Origin: Amphiduros pacificus
Lineage: Eukaryota > Annelida > Polychaeta > Phyllodocida > Hesionidae
NCBI GenBank assembly: GCA_949316495.1
Contig: OX439000.1
Span: 12,344,834 to 12,408,833, forward strand
Reading direction: 5' to 3'
DNA length: 64,000 nucleotides
The notes beneath the pieces are model-generated. The model was not told where the DNA came from. It worked only from the letters and a program-made list of their open reading frames with translations, and did no database searches. The position numbers and the translations under genes were made by a program. Shown piece by piece: positions 28,001 through 39,589 of this stretch; positions within the stretch are counted from its first letter, which is position 1; every line of letters begins with the position of its first letter.

Positions 28001-29058
28001 TTGTTAATAAAGGTGCGAAGCATTTATGACGGTCTTATGCGAGATTATGCTCTTATTCAGTGGAGTTTACCTTATGGTAGATGACCATTGGCTATCAATA
28101 TCCTTGGCTATGTCAATCATTGGAACATTTCGAAGTATAAACCCAGTGACTAACATACCTTAGATGGACGTTAAAATGATTTTAAAAAGTGTCATGCTAC
28201 CGATTTTAACAACTCATGTCAGTACCATTTTCACCTCACCTTTATATACCATACTTACCAAAATGAAACTGAACATCTCAAAAAGAAACTCAACTTCTAG
28301 TTTACCATAGAGTGACTTTCCAATTACTTGAAATTGACCAAAGTAACTTTAATCAAATTTAGGAGGAGCATTAGATTAGAAATATTGGCCACTTAAACTT
28401 ACCAAGAAGACCAGGAAGTTTGATAATCTCAAAGAGCACTCCACCAATATTGCAGGCTATGTACATTATCAACAACGCAAAAACGATACCCCCTGGTAGG
28501 GCCTCATCTCCAAGAATAGACCACGTGGTTGCCCAGAGGAGTCCAATAGCAACCAGCGAGGTTATCATATATCCCATAAGACCTTCCGGAGGGCAATAAA
28601 ATGAGTATTTACATTTCTGCCACATTGAAGCATCTTGGGGAAGAGGGTTGTACAGCCACATACACCTGCGACAACAGTTACAGTTACAACCTCGAGATTT
28701 GTCCCTCTGGGTTTCAGGTAGAGTGGTTTCTATTTCATCTGATGTCACACCATTAGTGTGGACATCTATCGTAAACACAGCTTCACCATCTGCAATTTAA
28801 ACATGTTTAAAGTCTTATCCTATATGAAAATGGAATATTATGGCAAGACACTGCTGTCCAAAACACTGATATTTTTTCTTCTAATACCTCGTTTGGAATC
28901 AAATTCCGTCTTCAAATTAATCAAGTTGACTTGAGTCAAAATATAAATTCACAATGAAGAATTCATAATGAAGAGACGGCTTCAAATCTATGCAAAGCAC
29001 ATACATTTTATGTAATTCAATTTTTAGGTCATTACGTACCCATTATATCAGGATTCAT
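22055..29058 (-). CDS. SLC9B: SLC9B (NHA2-like) sodium/proton antiporter, 11 exons
   Basis: Cation/proton antiporter of the CPA2 NHA group, 549 residues (human NHA2 is 537). Exons in transcript order: 29040-29058, 28403-28789, 28071-28158, 27550-27732, 26970-27145, 25337-25443, 24809-24973, 23939-24041, 23370-23506, 22472-22549, 22055-22261. All junctions are GT-AG and the phases agree through to TGA. A Cys-rich cytosolic N terminus (CNCNCCRRC near residues 39-47) precedes the membrane core. Family blocks follow: GMLVTGFILRNVP, LIRAGLGLD, AAVSPAVVVPSMLLLQ, FQPLLFGLIGAEV, SWIPKATVQAAIGSLALD and VVTAPIGAALI. The TM4-type Glu (E203), an Arg (R423) and the PKATVQ Lys (K451) are kept. Where human NHA2 has GSFDDILAI, this protein has GSLENVVAI (E266-N267), so both ion-binding Asp are replaced. 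The 19-bp first coding exon is inferred from phase and a GTACGT donor; the rest is firm. Confidence 0.93.
25745..26055. repeat. Dispersed repeat, copy 1 (partner at 33035-33320)
   Basis: About 300 bp in an SLC9B intron align loosely with 33035-33320. Shared landmarks are CGTTCACATTTAGTT, CATTCCATTCACATAGCATT-like sequence, TTTRCCCARCA-GGTGAT and a later AACAATT run. Both copies are diverged, noncoding and AT-rich. Confidence 0.6.
26235..26400. repeat. Diverged tandem duplication of about 80 bp
   Basis: TGTTGTCTTGTTTG-TCAA followed by AAAAGAGAA and CATTTCT...ATTGAAAT occurs at about 26246 and again at about 26320, inside an SLC9B intron. Confidence 0.6.
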
Positions 29059-29394
29059 GATTCCAGAATGCAATCGCTTTCTTTATTGAACATACAATAG
29101 TCCTCATTTGACCTTGATAACAATCAGGGCGAACGCCATCTACTTCATGATTAATATGTTTAGGTTAGAAAATAAATGCTTAAACTGTTGTGAAAACATG
29201 ACAGTATATCTTTGACATTTAAGTTGGTATGGTACCTACATAAATTGGGAATGTTCAGTCGGTGATTGAGCTATACCTCTGGTCTGTACTTTGAACATCG
29301 TTTTGGTAAAATAATAAAAAAAGGTCTCAACAAAATAACCGAGCAAGTCTTGACAAAAATAACAAGAATCGGCATTTGATTTTCCACCCCATGG

Positions 29395-29955
29395 TATTTG
29401 ACAAAGCGTGCATATTTACCTTAGATATTGCACACATGCACTCCTGGGGACCCTTCTCCGATCTGATTAGATAATGGCTGTGATTGGTCAATTTATGTTG
29501 CCATGACAACCATGTCGCCAACTTGGCTTGTGTGCATGATACAGCGAGAACGGTTTGATATTTCCCTTTGATATTGAACACATGTACCCCTGGGGCCCTT
29601 TCCCCAATCTTGTTAGGTTGTGGCTCTGATTGGTTAATTTTTGTTGCCATGGCAACCATCGTGGTAAATGACTTGTGTGCACGATAAAGCTACAACCGTT
29701 TTACATTTAGCTTAGATATTGCACACATGTACTCATAGGGACCTTCCCTTGATCTGATTGGATAATGCCTGTGATTAGTTAAGTTAAGTTGCCATGGCAA
29801 CCATGTTGCCATGGCAACCATGTTGCCAACTTGGCTTGTGTGCACCATACAGACTTGTCACACGTGTGCCATACAGCCAGACCATTTAGCTTAGACATTG
29901 CTATGATTATATTATGGCTGTGATAGCTCAAAATGTTGCCATGGTAACCACCATC
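29395..29955. repeat. Decayed tandem repeat, period about 145 bp, upstream of SLC9B
   Basis: Four related units start near 29425, 29571, 29713 and 29893 with TTAGATATTGCACACATG-like sequence. They continue through CTGATTRGATAATGGCTGTG to a GTTGCCATGGCAACC block and CTTGTGTGCA. Units differ by many substitutions and the last is shortened. It lies 340-900 bp upstream of the predicted SLC9B start codon. Confidence 0.85.
29497..29948. promoter_or_regulatory. Cluster of five RFX X-box-like sites upstream of SLC9B
   Basis: Three sites match GTTGCCATGGCAAC exactly, at 29643-29656, 29788-29801 and 29805-29818. Single-base variants lie at 29497-29510 (GTTGCCATGACAAC) and 29935-29948 (GTTGCCATGGTAAC). 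This is the palindromic 14-bp X-box bound by RFX factors, which drive ciliary and flagellar genes in animals. The sites lie 440-890 bp 5' of the start codon. They are carried by the tandem repeat, so they may be passengers; function is inference. Confidence 0.55.
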
Positions 29956-30119
29956 CGTCCGTGCTTGTCTGTGTTTTTTGTTACTGTTGCTATTGTTGGA
30001 TTTATTTTCCGCATTTAACACTATCCTTTTCAGGCATTCCCCCAACCATAAACATCTTAGTACGGGGTACATTGAGTCATGTCCATGTCTCTTCTTCACA
30101 CAGACTTAAAATTCCATAA

Positions 30120-30915
30120 TTCCTTAAAAATGAGATGGAGACAATTCTGTGAATTTTCACACTAAAATATAATTCTCAATTTGAAGTTAATGTGGACATG
30201 ATGTGAACATATGTATCCGATATGAGTATGAAATTGATTTGAAAATGTATATTTTTCCGAATTAATGTCTTGAATTTTTATAATCTTAGCCCAAAATGTT
30301 GTCAAGGAGAAATACTAGCCAATGAGAATTGAGATAACAAGTTGGAGCCAAATTTGATATGTAACATGCATTTTGATTGGTCAATATCATCTTCTACTCT
30401 TGAATAGGTTTTAAATGATCTGTTAGGAAGAAATGTTCACAAACATTACAAAAAAGCAATGATAATCATAGCCCTAAGGCCATCGACATATGTTTATTCA
30501 CTTTTAAGTGGTTGCTGAAATGTGCTCAGTGCAAAATTTCTAACCTCGAGGTCACTGCACTAAGGTCAATGGTGACATCACTAAGATTTGAAGGAATCTG
30601 AATCTTTGCCTCAATGTCTACCTCTGTATAAAATTTGAAACATATATTACTGGTAGTTTTGGAGAAGAAGACTTTCAAAGAAATTTTGACAGACGGACGG
30701 ACAGACAGACATTTTCCCTAAAGCTCTGTGAGTCTCAGCAGAGCTAAAAATGAATTGGAGACAAATCTTTGAACTTTCATACTATAATATAATTCTCAAT
30801 TTGAAGTTAATGTGGAAATAATGTGAAAAATTTATCCGATATGAGTGTGATATTAATTTGAAAATGTATATTTTTCAGAATTAATATCTTGAATTTGAAT
30901 GATTTTGACCCAAAT
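30120..30915. repeat. Pair of 165-bp direct repeats about 620 bp apart
   Basis: 30126-30290 and 30746-30910 share GATGGAGACAA/AATTGGAGACAA, TATAATTCTCAATTTGAAGT, TTATCCGATATGAGT and GAAAATGTATATTTTTC. The interval between them contains GACAGACGGACGGACAGACA near 30690, a motif common at the ends of molluscan repeats. This may be one element with long direct repeats. Confidence 0.7.
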
Positions 30916-31205
30916 TAAATGGGAATGATCTTAAAATATTAAGTAACCTTTAAAACTACATTTGTGTGACACAGACACTACCTGAGATGAATAAAATGAA
31001 ATTATGAGGCAATGAGACTTGAATTTTAACCAGAAAATGGCCACCGAACACTGATTTCCGAGGTCAAACATACAAGGTGGTAGGGGGGGTCTAAAAGTTG
31101 ATCGATTGGTCTTGATTTTTTTCTGTGGGTTTACTACATATCAGAGAACATTTCTTTTAATGAGCAGCTTGATCAGAAAAAAAGTCCGAAAAATGAAACA
31201 CCCTA

Positions 31206-31334
<129 letters not shown>

Positions 31335-31899
31335 GTCACTGTAAATAATCATTAGCATCGGTGCATAATATTTAAATCACTTACTTTAAAGTAGACTTTT
31401 AATTAAAATTTAATAGTTTTTATTCTCTAACCAGATGAGGTTAAAACAGGCGTTAAAAGCTCAAGATTATTTGTAGTTTGGGATTCGATAAATTTCATTT
31501 GTTCATAAAGTGAACCATTTCTCACATCTGTTCTAAATAAATGTGTTATCCTCGTTTTTGTAATTTTGAATTTACCAACAAATAGAAACTATTAGAAAGA
31601 TTTTTATATCCTTTAACCCATACCCAGCAGTTCTGAAATTTCCTGTAGATGCTAACATACAATATACATTCGAAGGGGTCTTGCAGTTAGTAAACAGCCC
31701 TTCAAGTCAAGTATTTATTACATATCACAACATGTTTAGAGTTGCCAAGTATATAAGTGTCTTTACAAAGGCAATGATATTAAGCAATACATAAGCATGG
31801 TGGACCTAACTCTGTCACCAATCATTGCAAGCCCCCCCCCCCCCTTATCCACAGACTGCCCACTGTGCAAGGTCCAAATTGATATGAGAAGCCTCACAC

Positions 31900-32135
31900 G
31901 ATTGGTACTCACCATCTCGCCGTCTGCGAGAGCGGCAGATCGCCGGATCCCGCCGAAATCACCGAGGGTTTTCAGAGGGCGGAGGTCGGCGTCCGTCGCC
32001 TTCCGACACCGGCACCCGCCGGCTCAATCATCGAGAAACGGCATAACCCGGGCAAACTCGCCGGACCCAATCGTGTGGAGCAAGGACTGTGTGTCAGTCA
32101 AGGCGAGGCAGGCAAGCTCATAGTTCAGGTCCATG
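31900..32135 (-). other. GC-rich patch with possible minus-strand first exon
   Basis: 31915-32060 is strikingly GC- and CpG-rich for this AT-rich window, like a promoter CpG patch. On the minus strand a 36-codon ORF starts at ATG 32133 (MDLNYELACLALTDTQSLL and on) and stops near 32023. Further on, a strong donor (ATG|GTGAGT) occurs near 31912. This could be a 5' UTR exon, perhaps of SLC9B, or the first exon of an unseen gene. An ORF in the opposite direction (31797-32123) also spans it, with no family match. Confidence 0.35.
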
Positions 32136-32208
32136 ATCTTCACACCTCAGTGTCCACAGCTTCCCTTACCACCTTGCAGTCAGCAATCATTTAGTTTGTG
32201 AAGTCATA

Positions 32209-32365
32209 ATGGCTGTTATAAAGTGGCCAGTGGGTGGAGTGTGGCATGGTATTATATTGCTGATCCTTGGGCTCAGTTATTTGTCAGGAACATGTGCAGA
32301 TACAGGTGTCTCCAAAGTTTATTCACAGATTCACAACCATAACGACTTGTTGGAAACATCGTCGC
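32209..32365 (+). CDS. First exon of a secreted protein (signal peptide), candidate gene C
   Basis: ATG at 32209 opens a 52-codon stretch ending in a strong donor (C|GTAAGT) at 32366, phase 1. The N terminus MAVIKWPVGGVWHG is followed by a hydrophobic core (IILLILGLSYLSG) and a likely signal-peptidase site after TCA (about residue 30), then a polar mature start (DTGVSKVYSQIHNHNDLLE). This is a convincing secretory first exon on the opposite strand from the main genes and just beside the GC-rich patch. Phase-compatible downstream exons are at 38753-38910 and at 43013-43287. Confidence 0.6.
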
Positions 32366-32439
32366 GTAAGTAAAGAAAGGTTAAGATATTCACACACTTT
32401 TCAGTACACAATTGAAAACATTGAATAATATCGTCATGT

Positions 32440-32680
32440 TGATTAAGTATCAATGACATAATGAACTGTCAATGCTGTAAAACATCAATTTAGGCCGTGC
32501 TAAAGTAGCAATGTCATAATTAAGTATCAATGTGATGATAAAGTATCAAAGTTGTGATGAAGTGTCAATATCGTTATACAGTATCTAGTCCATGATTAAA
32601 GTATTAAGGCCGTGATAATATTTCAAGGCTGTTGGGAAGTCTCAGGGTCATAATAATGTATCCAAGCCGTGATACATCCG
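32440..32680. repeat. Degenerate short tandem repeat (about 20-27 bp)
   Basis: Variants of AAGTATCAATGTCGTGAT (for example AAGTATCAATGTGATGAT and AAGTATCAAAGTTGTGATG) recur about ten times in the first intron of candidate gene C. The copies are strongly diverged. Confidence 0.7.
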
Positions 32681-32688
32681 TGATATCT

Positions 32689-32950
32689 TGGAGTATAACG
32701 AATGGAGTTGTGATGCCATAAGATCAAAGGTGCAATGTGCGTTACCGCCAAACCATTGTGTCTTATGACGCCATATGCACTGAAAACTTGGAGAATCTGA
32801 CGTTATTCAACTTTTTTGACAATTTTGAATCATCATAGACAGTATTTAGACTAAAACATATTGCAAGTGAAATGTTCTACTTTCTCCACTGATTATGGAG
32901 ATATAAATTTTATTTCTCTATTCCAAGTGTAGACAATTCTACAACGTTTT
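32689..32950 (+). repeat. Dispersed repeat family, copy at 32.7 kb
   Basis: TTGGAGTATAACGAATGGAG, then TTGTGATGCCATAAGATCAA and, further on, GATATAAATTTTATTTCTCT recur at 38369-38605. The first 30-45 bp also occur on the other strand near 36645-36680, 52455-52505 and 53030-53055. Noncoding; family not named. Confidence 0.75.
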
Positions 32951-33034
32951 AGAAACGTGCATGTCAGCGATTTCCACACCTCCCGCCCAAGTTACAAAGA
33001 GTTCAATACAAATGCATAGATTTACCTGATATAT

Positions 33035-33320
33035 CACACAATTCTGCACAACGTTCACATTTAGTTTATACCACCAACGCATCCATTGGCAGGCCCATAC
33101 AATGTATCATTTTTTAAAGTGGGGAAACATCTTTCTTTTGATATTATTCTGCCAATATATGCGTCCATTCCATTCACATAGCATTTGCCCAGCAAGGTGA
33201 TTTCACATTGATGAAACATTTTACCTACAGAATTTTGATTTTCTAACAAAAAGGCTTGTTGCTTTTGTGAAAAACAATTCTTTTTTTTACAAAAATGCTG
33301 TGTTAGGTCAAGAAAATATT
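33035..33320. repeat. Dispersed repeat, copy 2 (partner at 25745-26055)
   Basis: See the shared landmarks CAACGTTCACATTTAGTT, CCATTCACATAGCATTTGCC and CAGCAAGGTGAT. From here to 35590 I see nothing else but AT-rich sequence and chance ORFs. Confidence 0.6.
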
Positions 33321-35592
33321 GAAAAACAATTAAGACAATTTTCTAAAATATATTATCTATACAATGAAAATCTCACCGTTCTATATCTATAGATAATTTT
33401 CATATAGACTTTGCAGTGACGGAAACTCTTCTTTGTATGTATCAACTTCAAGGGATTGCAGGGAAGTAGCTATGAAATTTAAATTATCCAAAAGTACCCC
33501 ATAAAATAGCCAAAAACCTATTAATTACGATATAATATTTTTTTATATATTCTACATCCATGGCCAAAGGCCCAAGCAATTTACCATCAATCCCATCTTT
33601 CCAACAATATGTATATATATCCCATCAATTGAATGTGGATTGACTTGCAGTCTACAGAATGAGGCAATAAAGTCATCAGATAATGAATTCATTACCTAGA
33701 ATTAGTTGTCAAGCACTGCATTTAAAGTTATGTGATGCATGTAATAATTTAGACTGATAAGACCATACCATAACCAAACATTCTGTGACCAACAGCACCT
33801 TGTCATTGTGATTACACACTTAGAAAAGACCCTATATAATTGATCAGATGTACATAAGATGTGTAGGACTGCTATGGGTGCTGTCAGTTCACTTTGGTGG
33901 CTCACGATATAAATAGCACACTTGATGGGCAAACTGTATGACCACAGCATCAAAGTGCTCTGATCACACACCCCATATCAAGTATTCTTACATCCAAATT
34001 TACTCACTGTAAATTTTCATGCACCGAAGTTCAATTTCAGTTTCTGTTTGGTAACAATAAAATTAGCAGATGCAAAACATATATGATCTACACATATTTA
34101 GAAGTTAAAAAGAAACATTCTTTAAATATTTTTATTTTTTTTATTTTAATAATTCAGCAGATGCAGGCCACATTGTCTTTATGAATCTCGTGTTGGTATA
34201 TATATATATGTATATTTTTCAAATTGCTATTCAAAAAACCATATAAATTGAATTAAATTGTCTTCAATTTCTTATGGGGATTATATTTTCTTGAGAAAGT
34301 TCCAGGGTTTGGTTATAATGTGTCTGAGGCAGGCATGTCTTGTCACAATAAATTATATGATCTGCTTTGATAGCAACATGTGGGCTCATTAAAATGCAAT
34401 ACTGGGGTATTGAAATATCCTATGACCAGGGCTATTTTTATCATGAGCCACCAAAGTGTGCGACTTTGGGGCATCTTTGAGAGGCAGGGGGATGTTGGAC
34501 ACATCTTGGTTATGTACATCTGAATTGTTGATATAGGCTCTTTGCAATCAGTCAAGAGTTGACCAGTAATAAGGAGTGAGGTGTGACAGATGCCCCACCA
34601 CCACTGATACTACACTGATGCCACATGATATCAGATTGCTTTGTCACTGGGTGATATTTTGCAGAGTTTGATCTTAGAACGTTACTGTTATACATACTCT
34701 CCTCAAGGTGATTTTTACTTTATTTCTTTGAAATAATAGTTTGCAATTTACAACTCTTTGCTGGAAAACTACCTCTAGAAATCACATAAATATTTGCATA
34801 ACTATTAATAAATTTTAAAGTTTCTTTCTTTTGAAAGTGGTAAATCCACTTAATCAAAATTCTAATTGTCACAAAATTAAAATGGGATGTTGACAGAAAA
34901 GTTGGTCAGAGTTGAGAGTAATATATATCTGGAGGTGGCAAATTCTGGAAGTGGGTAAACATGATATCAATATCTCATGAGGTGTTGATAATATTGGACA
35001 AGGGGCTGAATGTCATCTCTGCTGGCACAGGGGCATGAAACCACCCTGCTGTAAGATCAATCAAAACACATCTAACTTTTAATATTTCTAAATTTCTCAA
35101 GCAAGATAATCATGTAGGTAACTTCTTCTTGTAGTCATTGTAGTACTAATTAGCATTGTTTAATTAAAGATGGAGTAATTGTTACTCACATGCATCAAAC
35201 AAAGAGAGCCTCATACAGGGCCACACATACATGAACATATGAATCCGAGGTCTTTTGAGCGATATGAGTTGGTCTACTTAGATATTGGATAAAATATGAT
35301 TCATCTTAACATCACTTCCAACCATTTATTAAAATAAATTTATAAATAATATGCTTAGAGTGTATTGTCCAGACACATCCCATTTTTTGTAGGGGGACAT
35401 GCAGACATGAAGGAATCCATTAAGTCGTTCATGCATTTCTGACAAGTGTATGGAGTAGATTTGACTGAGCTTCATCCCCGTTCCTGATAGACCCCCACAG
35501 CATAAAAAAAGGTTCATAAAGGATGGTAACAGTCAAGGGGTAGATTACAAATAGACATATATGCATTAGTTCTGATTCATCCGATTCTGAAC

Positions 35593-35917
35593 GGAGGCCG
35601 CTGGCCGTGGCGCAGTTGGTTAAAGTGCCAGCTTATTAGCACCAGTTCCTCTGTGGTGATCCAAAGGTCGTGGGTTTGAACCCCGGCCGTGCCGGGATTG
35701 AACTCATGATACAATTTCCCACATGAGCTGAGGCCCGTGCCTAAAGAGTTAACCCGTTGTCCTTGTAAATCTATGAAAGGGTGGGTTGTCATGTCAAATA
35801 CCTGCGACATGACAATTCAGTGAGGCAGCACTATATCTGCTACATGCAGGTCTCATCACAAAATGACTGAAATAATGTTGAAATTGATGTAAAACCCCAA
35901 ACAAACAAACAAACAAA
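35593..35917 (+). mobile_element. Full-length tRNA-derived SINE with 12-bp target-site duplication
   Basis: A tRNA-like head has box A TGGCGCAGTTGG (35608-35619) and box B GGGTTTGAACCCC (35672-35684). A 200-bp tRNA-unrelated body contains CTATATCTGCTACATGCAGG, and the element ends with ACCCCAAACAAACAAACAAA, a (CAAA)n tail. The perfect duplication CCGATTCTGAAC flanks it at 35581-35592 and 35918-35929. The length (325 bp) and clean duplication point to a recent insertion. The body also occurs, reversed, at 52345-52440. Confidence 0.93.
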
Positions 35918-35929
35918 CCGATTCTGAAC

Positions 35930-38360
35930 ATAACAAGTACAAGGGAGCTGATTGAAATGGTTGATAGAAACAATAAAGTCATTAATTACACAACCCACCA
36001 TAGGTGGGCCTCATCAACACCATCAATAGATTAGCAGGTTGTTTATTATATGTACAGAAAGTTGAGATAGATGGGTTTCTTCCAGGTTATCAAGACAGAA
36101 GGACAGGACATGCTATAGATGGGATTGGTAGAATTGTTGGAATTTATAGGAAGTAACCAAAGATGGAATTGTTCAGATACATCCGATTCTTCTCATTTCT
36201 AGAAATTTGGGGTTAACCAGATAGGTGTAGTAAAATTTAAAGAACTTATGGACTGTGCAGGTCTGTACATAGAATACTTACTGAAGTTATGATCAATATT
36301 GGATGATATTGGTTCATGGGATAGATGGAATTGTTGGAATTGATGGACAATATACACAGATAGATTTCCCATATAGTATACAACCATTTTTCTAGACAAA
36401 TATAATATATAAGAAAGATCCAATTTATAAAATACCTTCAGTATATTTAAATTAATTGTTGGAATTGATATATGTGGTGTTGGAATTGACGGGGTTGTTG
36501 GAAAATAGAGGGGGCATTGGCCATGCCTCATATTCTAAACATTTCAAAATAGCTCCCTTTATTAGCGGTAACACACATTGCTTCAAAGGGAAACTATCCC
36601 ATTGTTCCAAACAATGGGTTACTATGGCATCATGTGCACAATCCACGACGTCACAACTCCATTAATTATACTCCAAGGTGATATCAACGCCATAATAAAG
36701 TATGATGAATTAAGTAGAATGAAGAACATGCTTTGAACTTGCTTGAGCAGTATTTACCTTGTTCATCGAATTATATTTGGAAATCAAAATGCTGACAATG
36801 TAAATAACTCTATCTCAAAATTTAAAATCTATCAATGAGAAACGTACTGTAGTTTTTTCTTTCAGAATGTTTTGAATGAGTTATTGGTAATATCTTACAT
36901 TTCCAGTTATCTTGTAAAAGAATGTATAAACTTGTTTCTATCTGTTGAAAAAAATAAAGTAAAAATTAAAAAAATAATAAAATAAATTGAATAAAATAAC
37001 TCACTTAGGGTGAGATGGAATCAAAGTCAGAAATGGTCTCTTTAAGAAAAAAAGGATTTAATCAAGCCCTAGAGATAATCCACCAAATGATCAATTCCTG
37101 TCAAATAGATAACTCAGAACGTGTGTGGACACAAGACTAAGAATCTAACCAAACTAAAAGTGACAACTGTTCATTCAGCTAGAAACTCGCTTTTTCTTTT
37201 AAAAATTAACCACATATTCATAAAATTAACGTTAATCCCTGAGCCCCAGACCAAGTTAAAAAGCGGCATCTTGCATTTTTAATTCCTAAATGTACCTTTA
37301 TTATACTTCATCAACATAAAAACTATGTTGACATGGTATGAATTCCTCAAATATCTCACCCTACTCTGCATTACATAGGTAGTATTCAATTACTGCTTCT
37401 GCTGTCATTGATAAACTGATGTTCAATTCTGCTGTGTCCGTCCTGAATTCAGCATGTTTACTAATTAAAAAGTAATTACTTGGTTTGATATTTTATTGAT
37501 TGGCATGATGGACTTTATCAATCAATCTATAGAGGACAAGCTATGGGCTCATAAAAAGTCCAACATTTAAGTGCGCCTTATGATAAGTACATTGTTATGT
37601 TATTAAAGCTGTCCATTTGGCACCAACATCCATTGTTTCGACATTGTTGTTATCCAAATATACCAGATAAGCACAATTCTGAAATAAAACAAGATTTCCC
37701 ACTGAAAAAAGGAAATTTTGTAATGTACACGTTTATATGGAAGACATTTAATAAAAAGAAACAGTGCCTGTTATGATACTCAAAGATTTTTATAATCAAA
37801 TTTGGCGCCAAAATTATATTGTCAAGCACAAAAACTGATGACGTTTAACAGATCAAATGAGTAGAGATTAACACCTGTAGTGACATATAAATTGATTCTA
37901 ATTATTTAGATTTGGATAAATTCATCATTATTATGATACTCTATTACAGAAGATGAAAAACAGAAAAGATAACCAATAAATTTATTCAACATGTTTGTTT
38001 GATATATTCATAGAGGCAAAATCTGTAACAAAAGAAGGGAGGGAATTTACTCAGGCGCCATAAAGATTTGAATTGAGAGAAACTATTATAGCATTTGTTG
38101 AGACAGTCAATGCCTAGATACATTCAAATTGTATTTCTTGACCAAGTGTAGCACTCACGCATGGAATATGAATTCCCCCAAAAGAATGCAGCTTCTTATA
38201 CCCAGTGCATAAGCAAACTTTGTTCCCATAAAAATCAGCCTCTGAGAGAGGTCGGTCCCTTTGGATATGTAAGTACTGTATGATTAAGATGGCCACATTC
38301 AAGATCGCAGGGTAATATGAGTGGCTACCGATCGCGAGGCTTTTTATTAAATCAAATTTT
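35930..38360. other. Spacer or intron, no gene seen
   Basis: AT-rich sequence with chance ORFs only, plus the reversed dispersed-repeat end near 36645-36680. If candidate gene C is real, this is part of its first intron. Confidence 0.4.
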
Positions 38361-38368
38361 ATTAAATC

Positions 38369-38605
38369 TTGGAGTAGTTATGAATGGAGGCACAACGGCG
38401 CAAGATCAAAGGCATTGTTATGATGACGCCATATAGGTGCAAGATATGAAAGTTTTGACGTAAATTGTTTTTCATAACTATTTTAAGTCATCAAAACCAC
38501 GATTTAAAGTCTAACATATCGCGAATGAAATGTTTGTTTTCTCATATAGATTATGAGGATATAAATTTTATTTCTCTGCTCCAAGTTCAGACGAAAATAA
38601 TTACT
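38369..38605 (+). repeat. Dispersed repeat family, copy at 38.4 kb
   Basis: Aligns with 32689-32950 throughout: TTGGAGTAGTTATGAATGGA, GCAAGATCAAAGG, CATATCGCGAATGAAATGTT and GATATAAATTTTATTTCTCT. It ends about 150 bp before the Cys-rich exon. Confidence 0.75.
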
Positions 38606-38752
38606 CCAAGATTAAATCAACACATCTTATAATGAACATGGAATATAAATGGCGTAAAATGGCTATAAAACGTATCATATGTGGGAAATTAGCGATAAAA
38701 AAAGAATGTGGCCTTGCTGGAATATCCTATTTTAGGTCTATTTTATTTGCAG

Positions 38753-38910
38753 AAGTTCAAGGATGTCTGAACCATGCACATAAGGGGCATTGTAGTTATT
38801 ACTCTTGTTTAGACTCTACTTTATCTTGTGGAGGGGATATACATAACACAACTATAGGAGCCAAGTTCTGTCATGCAGTCAGGCACGAGCAACATACCTT
38901 TACTGCGCAG
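38753..38910 (+). CDS. Cysteine-rich exon of candidate gene C, weakly stanniocalcin-like
   Basis: A 158-bp open stretch is bounded by a good acceptor (TTTTATTTGCAG) and a donor (CAG|GTAATA). It enters in phase 1, matching the exon at 32209-32365, and leaves in phase 0. The translation has five Cys spaced x8, x4, x6, x13 (CLNHAHKGHCSYYSCLDS and on, then CGGD and AKFC). The CLNxA-x4-C-x4-CL pattern and the AKF block resemble the start of exon 2 of stanniocalcin hormones, and the entry position would fit. But the following Cys-rich stanniocalcin exon was not found, so the family is a suggestion only. An extracellular Cys-rich protein is the safer statement. Confidence 0.5.
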
Positions 38911-39589
38911 GTAATAAAAATACTTTTAAATATAAACTAAAAATCACATTTGATATGACAAGCGTTCATTTGATATTGGCTATTTGACGTGTTTTTCAAA
39001 GCCCTGTCTATGGATCAAAGACATGGCTCTTTTGCTCTGACAATGATCCTTATTCCTTGATGAAATAGGTTTTCTCAAATAAACCTTTTCTAAAGGATTT
39101 TATAATTTCTAATGATTTTGAGGGACTAGATGTAGATTAGGTAAAATTAATTTTTGAAATTTTTTCACATGATGCGCATTAGAACAATGTTGAACTGAAT
39201 GAACATAACCACCGACGATTAACTGTTGCATCATTTTCCCACTCATAATATATACAAATAAACATTCTGTGGCGAACCTTCTTTTGCTTTTGCTTTTTGC
39301 TTTTGCTTTTCTGCCGACAATATGCCTGACGACTCGAGTTGGAATTTGAATAGGATTGACCGTGCATGGTATTTCTGGAAAAGTGGATTTTGGCGATGTC
39401 TTTTAATATTTATATTTGGCTCTAACAGTCCATTTTGCCAACGTTTTTGGGAGTAAATGAGTACATGCATGTCTAACCCCTCATTAATGCCACATAAAAC
39501 GTATGACAGTGCCATACCTCTCAAATTAATGTAAATACATATAATTAGAAGAAAGGGCCACATGTTTATTGAAGGATTGTGCTCACCTT

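Noticed and set aside
31797-32123. 108-codon plus-strand ORF with an Arg/Pro-rich translation
   Set aside because: Low-complexity by-product of the GC-rich patch and a C run; no domain or splice context.
35600-35690. tRNA gene
   Set aside because: Boxes A and B are present, but the sequence continues into a SINE body with a (CAAA)n tail and target-site duplication.
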